Shown in pieces: positions 48,888-60,000 of a DNA stretch of 64,000 nucleotides. A model generated the notes under the pieces. It worked only from the letters and a program-made list of their open reading frames with translations, had not been told where the DNA came from and searched no databases. The translations under genes and the position numbers were made by a program. Origin of the DNA: Rhynchopus sp. YZ270_cl-10 (Eukaryota; Euglenozoa; Diplonemea; Diplonemida; Diplonemidae); contig OZ037848.1 in the NCBI GenBank assembly GCA_964035575.1, positions 868,001-932,000 of the forward strand, written 5' to 3'. Each line of letters begins with the position of its first letter. Position 1 is the first letter of the stretch.

Positions 48888-51800
48888 TCACTTGACCATC
48901 TTCTCGAAGTTGCTGAGCGCTTCGTTGTTCGACACCAGCTCGGCCTGTGTGCATGATTGTGTTGGTGTTTTGTTGTACGACAGTCACCTACCGAGGTAGG
49001 GTCAGCACTCAATGTTACCATGATATACTTTTTTTTTTGTACTGAAATGATAATTTTGACGTTGAAATGCAAAGCCCCTCTCATGACAGTGTACCACACA
49101 GTTGGTACAATGACCAGGTGCACTGTGGGGTGGACCTACCTCACATACAGTCCTACAATCCATAGTTCATTCAAATTGTACGATACTCAAGAAGGCAGCT
49201 TTCATTTGTCTTTTTATAGTACATTCAGGCATACACAAAACTATCATTTTTTTATTTGAAATCTTGATTTGTATTGATAACCTCTGGCTCTCTTCCCTCT
49301 TTTCTCTCTCCCTTCTTTACATACCTTGTAGTCCTCGAGCTTCTGCGTGCTTTCACGCTGAACAGATTCGGGAACGCGCTCAGCGTATGAAGGCGCGCTC
49401 ATCTTCTTCTCAAGCGCATCGATGCTCTTGGTCAGAAGGCCCTGTGTGTGTGAGGGGGAAAGAGGAGGAAATACTTGAGGGTTGGGAAAGCAGTATTACT
49501 CTTCCATCGAAAGAAACGAATTTATTAAGATGAAACCTAAGCCTCTCATGTACTTAGGCACATTGATCACAATCATTATCGCAGTATCAGCTGCAAAATT
49601 TTTGACCTAAAATGCAAAGTCCTATCAGACTCTGTCCAAAAAATGAAGTACTGAAACACATGATTTGGCAAAATGGGAGAGGGGGGGAAATATTGGAGAA
49701 TGCTGGAGAAGCCCACCTCAAGGGAAAAGGGGAGGAGGGGTGCTCTGATCTAATCAGCTACCCACTGTTGTTCGACCCGAAGGTTCTTTTTTGTGCATGT
49801 AATGGGGAAAAAGTGGGTATTTTTTCTTCTGCATTTTGAACATACGATCTTTTTGCTGATCTTGGTGATCTCCGCCTTTGCATCGATGAAGTCGGCAATG
49901 TGCATGTGGCACGTAACCTTGGGGCCGACACTCTGTGAGAGAAAATAGAGGATTGGATATTTAAAAAAAGAGATATCTCCTCCCGACTTGAAATACAAAG
50001 AAAAAGGCCTCTCCTGACTACCTTGTGGTGCATGACCAGTACGCAATCACCTTGGGGTTTTTCCAAGCGCATTCCTTAACGGAACGCTGTGTTGAGACTA
50101 TTATTCTTCGAAGAAAAAAGAGAGGTTGAAATGCAAAACGACAGTTTGTAGCAAAGGTATATCAAAGAAAAATTAATTTCATATATTTTACAATCGAGAA
50201 TGCGCAGGAGGGGAAGAGAAACAATACCTGCGCCGCGCAGCCATCTGGGATGGCAGATCCGGTCTTGACAACAGTGATCTTTCCTGTCCGTCCCATGGAG
50301 ATGGCGAAGGTCTTCTCGCTCTCGAAGAAGGCGATGTCTGCGTCGTTGTCGCACACCAGGTAGACGTCGGGCTCGCGCTGCGGGATCTGGTAGGAGGACT
50401 TCATTGAGCGGATTGCGTGGATGACACCCTGGAGAGGGGCGAAACGGTCCTCAATACCCTCATTGTGCCAGCCGGTGGCGGACGGGAAGTCGGCAATCAT
50501 GATCGATGCGGCACGCTTCTCTCCGTTGTTCCCTGGGAGTCTGTTCCACAACTCCTCAGTGGTGAACGGCAGAATAGGGTGCAGCAACCGCAGCCCAACC
50601 TCAATGCAGAGGAACAGACAGTGCTTGAACACCTCCTTCTGTGCAACCAGGTGCGGGGCACCCTTTCCGTTCATGATCGGCTTTGTCATTTCAAGGAAGT
50701 AGTCAAAGAATTCGTACCAGAAGGCGTGGGCAGACTTCACAACCTCAGAGAATTCGTAGGCAAAGAAGTGCTTGTTGACGTTGGTAACGGCAAGGTCGAG
50801 GCGAGACAAAATCCAATGGCAAACAAACGGGAACTCAAACTTCTCCCCTTCAACCGCAGCCACTCCAGAGCAGCGGGAGCGGAGTGTCTTTGTGAGCTCA
50901 TCGATTCTGTCGTTCTCCGCCCACGCCTTGAAGGGTGTGCCCAGAGGGGTCAGGAGGGGTGCCTCCGGCAGTGTATCGGGCACCTTGTAATCCGCTCCCA
51001 AATGCTGGGCCGCGAATTTCACTCCCTGCCACAGCTTGTTGCAGAAATGGCGGTACGCAATGACCTTCTTGATGTCAAGGTTCACATCGGAGCCTGACGA
51101 AGTGTTTGCAAGCAGACCCAATCTCAGAGCATCCGAACCACATTCCTTGATACCTTCCTTTCCAAAGGACTCCAGCTGGAACTTCTCTGCCCTCTCAATC
51201 TCCTTCTGCGGAAGGTTTCCTTTCCGCAGCTTCTCGTACAACCCTTCAAGGCTGATTCCATTGCGAACATCAAGAGGGTCAACAACGTTTCCGAGAGACT
51301 TGCTCATTTTGCGTCCTTCTTTGTCTCTAACCATTGCGTGAAGGTAGACCGTGTCAAATGGAAGCTTGTCAAGGAAGATAAGCGACGTCATCACCATGCG
51401 CGCAACCCAGAAGAACAAAATGTCGTGTCCAGTCTCAAGAAGCTGGGTGGGGAAGAACTGCTTGAAGTCGGGGTGCTCCTGGTTGGGCCAGCCCAGGGCG
51501 GAGTGGGGGAGAAGCCCTGAGGAGAACCAGGTGTCCAGGACATCCTCATCCTGCTCGAGGGTGAGCTTCTCCATCTGTTCTGGGGTCAGGTTGTATGCCT
51601 TCTGTGCCTTGGTTTTCGCTTCTTCGAGGTTGCGTCCGGAGACCCAGTTTTTCGCGGCGTCGGGGCTGCAGGGCTTTCCATCAACGTAGCAGGCGTAGGC
51701 AGGAATACGGTGTCCCCACCACAGCTGTCTGGAGATGCACCAAGGGTGGATGTCGTTCAGCCAGTGGTGCCAGATTTTTCCGTGGCGTTTGGGGATGAGC

Positions 51801-53074
51801 TGCAGGACGTTGTCCTTTTCGAGTTGCAGGGCGCGGGTGGCTGCGTCTTTGCAGACGACGAACCACTGAGGCATGAGGTACTTCTCAACAATGTCTCCAG
51901 TACGCTGGCAGCATCCGATCGACATAGGCCATGGTTTGGTGCCTGCGAAAAGGTCGCGTTTCTTGAGTGCCTCGACAACGGCCTTCCTCGCGTCGTAGCG
52001 CTTCATGCCTTTGAACTCACCTTCCGCAGAGATGTTACCGTCCTGGCTCATCATAATGATTTCGGGCAGTTTGTGGCGCTTTCCGCACTCAAAATCGTTA
52101 GGGTCGTGCGCCGGGGTGATCTTCACAACACCAGTCCCCTTCTCCATGTCGACAATAACGGAGTCCAACACGATGGGAATGGTTTCGTCACGGAAGGGGC
52201 ATTTTGCGCGCTTCCCGTGAAGGTGCTTGTAGCGTTTGTCTTCAGGGTGGATTGCGATCGCAGAGTCTCCGAGAATGGTTTCGGGACGGGTGGTGGCGAT
52301 CTCAAGCTTTTCGTTGGTGCCCTCGACGATGTAGTAGAAGTTGTACATAAGCCCGACAGTCACCTTCTTCTCGTAGCCAGGGACAGCGACGTTGGTTTCT
52401 CCTGTGAACTCCTTGTGGTCAACCTCGAGGTCAGAGATAGCGCTCTGCAGGGCGACACACCAGTTGACAAGACGCGTGCTGCGTTCAATGACACCGTTTT
52501 CGTGCATCGTGACAAACGCTTCTGTCACGGCAACCGCTCTCGGCTCGTCCATCGTGAAGAATTCACGTGTCCAGTCCAAAGAGGAGGCAGTTTTCTTGAG
52601 TTGGTCGTGAATCGTAGACGCGTATTCGTGCTTCCACTCCCAGACCTTTTCGACGAATTTTTCGCGTCCCAGATCGTGGCGGGTGAGGTTGTGGTCGCGC
52701 TTCAGCTTCTTCTCAACAACAACCTGGGTGGCAATCCCTGCGTGGTCGGTTCCGGGGACCCACAGAACGTTCTCACCTCTCATACGGCGCCAACGGACGA
52801 CAGCGTCCTGCACAGCGTTCGTCAGGGCGTGCCCGATGTGAAGCGATCCGGTGACGTTCGGCGGCGGCAGGCAGATCGTGAACTGCCCCTCCTTCTTAAC
52901 GCGCTCCGCTCCCCAGGCCTCAAAGTCACTGCGGGGGCGGAAGAAGCCGGACTTCTCCCACCACTCATACCAGTGCTCCTCGACGTCAAGCGGGTGGTAT
53001 GCGGCGGCCATCTCGCCGGTCAGGTCCTTCTTCCCGTCTGCGGTGGGCCATGGTTTCGAAGTTGGCTTTGCCAT
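48888..53074 (-). CDS. Valyl-tRNA synthetase, four exons
   Basis: Exons 50228-53074, 49846-49932, 49325-49441 and 48888-48944, all phase 0, give 1035 aa. Donors are GTATTG, GTATGT and GTATGT, and acceptors are CAG. Class I motifs are HIGH (residues 79-82 in PPPNVTGSLHIGHAL) and KMSKS (589-593). Between them lies the editing (CP1) domain (GDSAIAIHPEDKRYKHLHGK) that removes Thr-tRNA(Val). Then follow the anticodon-binding helical domain (about 730-900) and, in the short 3' exons, the C-terminal coiled coil (LEKKMSAPSYAERVPESV) ending NFEKMVK. Losing these exons would remove the tRNA-binding arm, which supports the splicing model. I start at the second Met (53074), which gives MAKPTSKPWP; the Met five codons upstream is possible. 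No organellar presequence is evident, so this is the cytosolic enzyme or serves both compartments. Every intron carries family A or B repeats. Confidence 0.93.
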
Positions 53075-54030
53075 TGTTTTTAAATACAAAAGTGAGTTGC
53101 TTCGCCTGAGAGCCAGTTTAACAGGCTCTTCCTGAGAGGTGGAGGGAGGGGAGGAGGTTTTTTTTTACGGGAAATTTTGCAGGCTGGGGAGATGCTCGAG
53201 CAGGGGTGTTCTTGGGCGGGGTAAATCCTGGTCACCCTGACCAGGTTTTCACCGAGCCTTAATAAAATCCTGTCAGGCCAAAACAAAAAGGGGGGGTGGT
53301 AATTTCTGGGGGGAAATCGGTTGTTTTTGTACCTCACACGAGCCTCTGAGAGTGACCAGAAATGGCCTCATATCACAGCCAGAACGCGATTTAATTGGTC
53401 AAACGTCGAAGGAAAAGGAAGCATGCAGCATGGGCCAGTCGACGGGTAACACCTTATCATCACACCTTTGTACCGCACACGACCGTAGCACACCAACCCC
53501 CTGGCTGAAATGATTAAGATATTATTTTCAATCGAAAGATGGAGTTTTCCACCAGCGTCTGAAAAAAATGGGGAGGGGGGGTCTCTATTTAGGGTCAAAT
53601 AAGATGAACCGAAGCCTCCCGCTGCTTCAGTCACCTTGAAGTTACCTTGAAAAAAGAGGATGTGGAAGAGATGACAAGCCACTGTGCTTCGGTCACCTTG
53701 AGTAGAGGGGAAAGGGGAAACAACAAAAAAAAGCTCAAATAGAATTGCGAGGTTGAACAACACAACAGAATAACGCAGGGAGGGGAGGGGGGGCTCAAAG
53801 AAGCTCGTGTCGCTAGGGGTGGGTGACTGCGGTAAAGACTTAGTGGGTTCCGTAGAAAGGACATTGTTGCACACAACCCAAACCTCGCCTCTTGCAAGCA
53901 CTCACTCTGCAGGAGAGTGTGCAAAGAAGCGCTGGAGGGGGGGGAAAAAGTGAAGTTAGTGCAAACGCCTCTGGGAGGCAGGCACTGACTCTGTGGTTAT
54001 CGAACCCCGGAGTGTTGCACTTTAGGTGGT
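53075..54030. other. Spacer with B and C repeats
   Basis: Two family B copies (53601-53640 and 53660-53703) lie close together; the first shows a compensatory stem change. A family C copy (53953-54025) lies right at the left edge of Mutator-like copy 2. No gene is seen. Confidence 0.5.
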
Positions 54031-54039
54031 GCTTATAAA

Positions 54040-55509
54040 CAGGCCTTTTGCTAACTTTGGGATTTTCCCCAGGAATGGCATGATGGTCAAAAAAAAATAA
54101 TTTCCTGGAAAAAAAGTACATTCCGAGCTTTCCCACCTGGTAAAAGCGGTCGTCGCGCGCTTCGCGCGCGCCTCCCTGACAGCCACAGGGTGGAGAGGCG
54201 AAGGGTCAGCTTTGCAAGATAACAAAAAAAAAAAACGGAATCTAATCCTTGTTTAACGGTGCTTGGTCTTGCGCCTTACGTACACTAACCGTACAAAATC
54301 ACTACGTCTTCCAGAAGCAGGGGCTGTTGCAACGGTTGGGTCATTTTGAAATAACAATGGTCAAATTTTTGCAGCTTGGGTCAAGTTTCATTTCTGGCTG
54401 CAAAATGCAAGGGAATCCCCTTAGACATTGTAAAATGGCACCGTAGGCAGGAAGAAAATAGGCGTACAGCGCGAGCGAAGCGAGCGGGAATTTTTTTTTT
54501 AGGTATACCTCCGCGAGCGCAGCGAGCAGAAATATTTTCAGGCCATCATGCCATCATGCCATCATGCCATCATGCCATCATGCCATCATGCCATCATGCC
54601 ATCATGCCATCATGCCATCATGCCATCATGCCATCATGCCATCATGCCATCATGCCATCATGCCATCATGCCATCATGCCATCATGCCATCATGCCATCA
54701 TGCCATCATGCCATCATGCCATCATGCCATCATGCCATCATGCCATCATGCCATCATGCCATCATGCCATCATGCCATCATGCCATCATGCCATCATGCC
54801 ATCATGCCATCATGCCATCATGCCATCATGCCATCATGCCATCATGCCATCATGCCATCATGCCATCATGCCATCATGCCATCATGCCATCATGCCATCA
54901 TGCCATCATGCCATCATGCCATCATGCCATCATGCCATCATGCCATCATGCCATCATGCCATCATGCCATCATGCCATCATGCCATCATGCCATCATGCC
55001 ATCATGCCATCATGCCATCATGCCATCATGCCATCATGCCATCATGCCATCATGCCATCATGCCATCATGCCATCATGCCATCATGCCATCATGCCATCA
55101 TGCCATCATGCCATCATGCCATCATGCCATCATGCCATCATGCCATCATGCCATCATGCCATCATGCCATCATGCCATCATGCCATCATGCCATCATGCC
55201 ATCATGCCATCATGCCATCATGCCATCATGCCATCATGCCATCATGCCATCATGCCATCATGCCATCATGCCATCATGCCATCATGCCATCATGCCATCA
55301 TGCCATCATGCCATCATGCCATCATGCCATCATGCCATCATGCCATCATGCCATCATGCCATCATGCCATCTGGGGGGAAATCCCCAGGTGATGGAGAGC
55401 GAAAGCCCTGCCCCACCACCCCCCGTGGCATGATGGTGGCATGATGGAAAAAAAAATAAAAAACGCCCAAAAACGTGGCATGATGGCATGATGGTTAGCA
55501 AAAGGCCTG
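54040..55509. mobile_element. Mutator-like non-autonomous element, copy 2 (1470 bp)
   Basis: It has the same TIRs as copy 1, at 54040-54055 and 55494-55509. A 9-bp repeat GCTTATAAA lies at 54031-54039 and 55514-55522, the right one separated from the element by 4 bp (TAAG). The 502 bp left of the array and the 138 bp right of it equal copy 1 in length and, by eye, in sequence. The 768-bp length difference is exactly 96 units of 8 bp. It inserted next to a family C repeat. Confidence 0.85.
54542..55365 (+). repeat. GCCATCAT tandem array, 103 units (long allele)
   Basis: 824 bp of perfect 8-bp units. As 8 is not a multiple of 3 and no frame makes a stop, all three plus frames are open for almost 300 codons and give the same octapeptide MPSCHHAI. 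These are not genes. Perfect homogeneity implies very recent expansion or an assembly effect. Confidence 0.95.
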
Positions 55510-57064
55510 TAAGGCTTATAAAATTGTAAGCAAAAAAAAAAAAAAGGCATGTGTATGTGTGTCCATCCCACGGAAAAAATGCCCAGTGTTTTTTTCTTGA
55601 CCCCCGTCATTCACTCACAACGTGAGACGTTCCTTAAACCCACGTTCCCTTCTGCTCCGTTATCCGTTAATTGCATCAAAAAATACTGAGAGGAACGGGA
55701 GAATATAGGCAAAGCCCAGAAGGCTGCCGAAAAAAAATAATCATAATCATGGAAAAGAAAAATTGAGACAAGATGAACGAGAGGCTCTCTGCGTTTCGTT
55801 ACTCTTGAAGACAAATGTTGTATGTGCACATTGAGAAACAGACGGCACCACACACCACCTTTTATTTTTGTTGCAAATAGCAATTAAAAAAAGGGGGGAA
55901 GCAAGACGTGGTGTCCTCAACGAAGAACTCATACACACCATGAAAATTGAATAACAAAAACAAAAAAGTGAAGTTGATAATGCAAAAAAACAAAAACAAA
56001 TAGATACGCACGGAAAATAGAGTAGATTTTAGTAAGTCGGTGTCATCTGAATGATAAACAGTACAAAGATGAGCTATAATAAAAAAAAAAGAAAAGTTTA
56101 GAAGATGACCCTAAGCCTCTTGTGCTTAGTCACCTTAAAAAGTTTGACTTGAAATGCAACAGCCCGCTCGTGAACAGTTGGTACAATGACGTGGCGGGGG
56201 GGAGGAAGGAGAAATTGAAGGCACCCTACAGCATTATTGACAAAACAGATGAGGGGGGCGGGTATGTGTGACGCGTGGAGTTGTTGGTTGTCTAGTTGCG
56301 TCGCTGCACCCATCCCCCTTGCCCTTAGCTGAAGTAACCAACCCTTTCCCATAGTAGATAATATTCGCACGTTTTTACCCCAATGGCTTATCCAAGAAAT
56401 AATGAATAAAAAAAAGGTAAAATATAAATCCCTAAGCCTCTCGTTGCTTAGTCACCTTTTAAGAAAAAAAGGTAAGATGATCTGCTTTTTGTTTTTGTGC
56501 TTTTTTTGTTTGTGTGGAGAAAAATGTGCACCAAAAATAAAAAATCGGCAGGCGGAAAAAAATGAGAAATAAATTTGTCAAAAAAAATTGTTTAATTATA
56601 GACTACTATCACTAGATAGCAGCCGAAATTTGTCAAAAAAAAAAGAGGGGGATGTAGCAGAAAAGGGTTGCCAAGAGCAAATGGGCAGGCCAAGAACGAC
56701 CCACAATATACAGAGGTTGAGGGGTACGAAGAAACTCTTTGCTTGATTTCAAACTACCATCACAGGATAGCAGCCACAATTTTTCTTCACAGGATCCTTA
56801 AAGAGAGCAAATAGAAGGGGTACGCTTTGCTGAAGGGATAAGGGGGAAAAGGGAAAAGGGAAAAGGGAAATGAAATTGTTTCGGTGTATATAAAAGACCA
56901 GGCAGTGTGCATGCACATTACCAATGACGGAAATCAATCCGTCTGGTGTGGCTCTCGCATAAATAAAAGTTTGACTTGAAATACAAAGTGTGACAGTGTA
57001 CCTAAAGCATTGCTGTTCTCGAAGACGTCAACAGAAGCTGTGAACACAGTCTCGGAGCGTCATC
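55510..57064. other. Spacer with A and B repeats and a duplicated short motif
   Basis: Family B lies at 55772-55810, 56102-56140 and 56430-56462, and family A at 56147-56195 and 56970-57005. A further pair (ACTATCACTAGATAGCAGCC at 56604-56625 and its near copy at 56755-56775) is unassigned. GGGAAAA is repeated at 56833-56865. No gene is seen. Confidence 0.5.
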
Positions 57065-60000
57065 TTATCCCAGCACACGGCACGTCCAGTCGCCGCCTGG
57101 GCACGAACGGCGGCACTGTGCATAGTACCTGGACTGCTCGAAGCACTGTGTGCCTGACGGGCAGCATGCGGTTCTCTGCAGGCAGTTCGACCACGTGCTC
57201 AGCATACCGCCGTTGCACGACGGTGGTGGTGGTGGTGTCTGCGCAGACGTGCCAAGCACCTTACAGGACCACCCAGTCGCGGGGCACGTCTTCCTGCACT
57301 GCGCGTAGTACCTGCCCTTCTTGAAGCACTGTGTCCCGGATGGGCAGCAGTTTGTGTTCTTGCGGCAGTTGCTCCACTCGCTCAGTGGAGTCGTGCAGCC
57401 GGTGGGTGGGGGCAGTGGCGGACTGTTCGTTCTGGGTGCATCGGTGGCAGGTGTGTTTGTTCTGGGTGCCGCAGTCCTTGGTGCCGCCGTGCGTGGGACA
57501 GATGTGCGTGGGGCTGATGTGGCAGGTGCGTCGGTGGCAGGTGCGTTAGTGGCGGGTGCGTCGGTGGCAGGTGCATCGGTGGCAGGTGCGTTAGTGGCAG
57601 GTGCGTCGGTGGCAGGTGCGTCGGTGGCAGGTGCGTCGGTGGCAGGTGCGTTAGTGGCAGGTGCGTCGGTGGCAGGTGCGTTAGTGGTGGGTGCGTCGGT
57701 GGCAGGTGCGTCGGTGGCAGGTGCGTCGGTGGCAGGTGCGTTAGTGGCAGGTGCGTTAGTGGCAGGTGCACCAGTGGCAGGTGCGTTAGTGGTGGGTGCG
57801 TCGGTGGCAGGTGCGTCGGTGGCAGGTGCATCGGTGGCAGGTGCGTTAGTGGCAGGTGCGTCGGTGGCAGGTTCGTCGGTGGCAGGTGCGTTAGTGGCAG
57901 GTGCGTTAGTGGCAGGTGCGTTAGTGGTGGGTGCGTCGGTGGCAGGTGCTCCCGTTGGTGCAGATGTCTCAGGTGACACAGGTGTGTTTGTTCTTGTGTT
58001 TGGCGAGTTGGTTGCTGGTGCCTCAGTTGCAGGTGCGTCGGTTGCCGGTGCTCCAGTCCTAGGGGCACTGGTGGCAGGTGATTCTGTCTTCGGTGCGTCA
58101 GTGGCAGGTGCATCGGTGGCAGGTGCGTCGGTGGCAGGTGCGCCAGTGGCAGGTGCACCAGTGGCAGGTGCGTTAGTGGCAGGTGCGTTAGTGGCAGGTG
58201 CGTCGGTGGCAGGTGCGCCAGTGGCAGGTGCACCAGTGGCAGGTGCGTTAGTGGCAGGTGCATCGGTGGCAGGTGCGTTAGTGGCAGGTGCGCCAGTGGC
58301 AGGTGCGTTTGTGGCGGGTGCATCGGTGGCAGGTGCGTCGGTGGCAGGTGCACCAGTGGCAGGTGCATTTGTTGCTGGTGCAGAAGTGGCAAGCATCGGG
58401 CACTCCAACTTGAATTCGTCGAGCCACCCGTTCCCGAAGAAGATTGCCCTTGTGAGCCCACCAGCACAGGTACCGCGCATGGTGGTCGTGGCCACGACCT
58501 CACCGTCCACGAGAACTCTGTATGTCAAGGCTTCCCAATCAAACTCCATCCTCACAGCGTAGAACCTGTTTGCCTGAGGCGCAGATCCGGTGATCAAGCG
58601 GTTCCCAACACGCCACTGCCCGCTGGAGTAGCGCTGCACAATCGCACACGTCGCCGAGCCACGGCGCAGGTACATGGCAGGGTACTGCTGCGTGCCCCCA
58701 CCCATCGCAGACATGTGGAACGAGACTGTCTGTGCCTCGCTGTCATCAAAGTCCAGCCACGCCTGTGCACGCGACGATGACCCCACCTCACCCACACGCA
58801 TGCTTGCACCCCCCGATACAAACACAGAGGAGTCCTCCATCACCTTACCATACTTCGACCATGTGAACTCCCCGTCAAACGGGTGCACAACGTCTGCGGG
58901 GCACGTCACCAGCCCGCTGCAGTCCGGACCTGCGTACCCAGAGTCGCACTGGCACGGCGTCATGATGTCCTCAACACACGCTCCATGCCCGCTGCACACG
59001 TTCGGGTCGCTTGCCCCAATCCCGAAGCACAGTCTGTCGTCATCTGCCACACGCACGCTCACCGCACACGTTGTCGACGGCCCATCCGTCCCAGTGAAGG
59101 TCGTGCTCAGTGTGAAGGTCTTCCCCGCAACAGCAGCAGACGGCGTGAACGTGAGCTCCGTGGAGCCAATGTTCCCCAGGTTGGTCCCAGCAGCACGCGA
59201 GTACGCAATCTGCCCTGCAGGCACCGTCGTCCCCGCGTACGACACACGAACGGACTTCGAGGATTTGTACATCACGTTGAAGTCCATGTTCCACGCCTTC
59301 GAGTGTGGGATCAGGTGCGTCTGTGTGGTGTCGATCGACGGCATGCACGTTGGGCGTGCGTAGTTCGCAGAGCACTCGTTGTACATGAACTGGATTGCCG
59401 CCACGTCCCCGCTGCTCAGCGACGAGCGCTGCCCAATCGGCTCAGGCGCGATAATCGTCTTCCCGTTGCCGTTCGAGAACGCGGTGCCAAAGTAGTGCAT
59501 GATCGATCCGTAGTCGTACGCACCCAGGTCGCGCCCATACGAGCCCATCTTGTCGAAATTGTCCTCGAAGCCCTTCTGCACTGCAGTCAGGTCCACAATC
59601 ACGTATTCGTCACGGTCCTTGCGACTCTGCTCGTGCAGCATCCCAAGCGAGTGCCCGATCTCGTGGATCACTGTCCCTGTCGAACACCCAGACCCAAGGA
59701 TGATCTTGTTCACGCGTGTCGAGTACGTGCCCACAGGAGAGCTGCACCCACCCCCCGCAATGAACTTGATGTAGGGACGCGCACAGCCCGCCGCACTCGC
59801 ACACTTTGTGAAGCGGATGCAGGTCTTCGCCTCCCAGTCTGCGACAGCACCGAGGACACGCGCGTCGTCTGCCGGCATCGGCGTTGCTTCGTCGTCGTCC
59901 ACCGCCTCTGTCTCAATGTAGTAGCGCACCTTCCCCAACGGGAACAGCTGCGACTGGCGCGTCAGCGGCGACGCTGAGAGCGCTTTCCCACTGCGCCCCT

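Noticed and set aside
49750-50046. Small genes in the 48.9-50.2 kb interval
   Set aside because: The conserved parts (SVGPKVTCHMHIADF, LEKKMSAPSYAERV, NFEKMVK) are the C-terminal exons of valyl-tRNA synthetase with phase-0 junctions.
54542-55365. CRISPR-like regular repeat
   Set aside because: The units are contiguous 8-mers without spacers, in a eukaryotic transposon.
54376-55444. Three long plus-strand reading frames (289-338 codons) of MPSCHHAI repeats
   Set aside because: They are the same 8-bp satellite read in three frames inside a non-autonomous transposon. No frame is favoured and there is no start context.
57321-58562. 413-codon plus-strand reading frame opposite the astacin gene
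   Set aside because: It is the complement of the 15-bp coding repeats (Gly-Ala-Ser-Val pattern). The minus strand carries a complete astacin with conserved active site.
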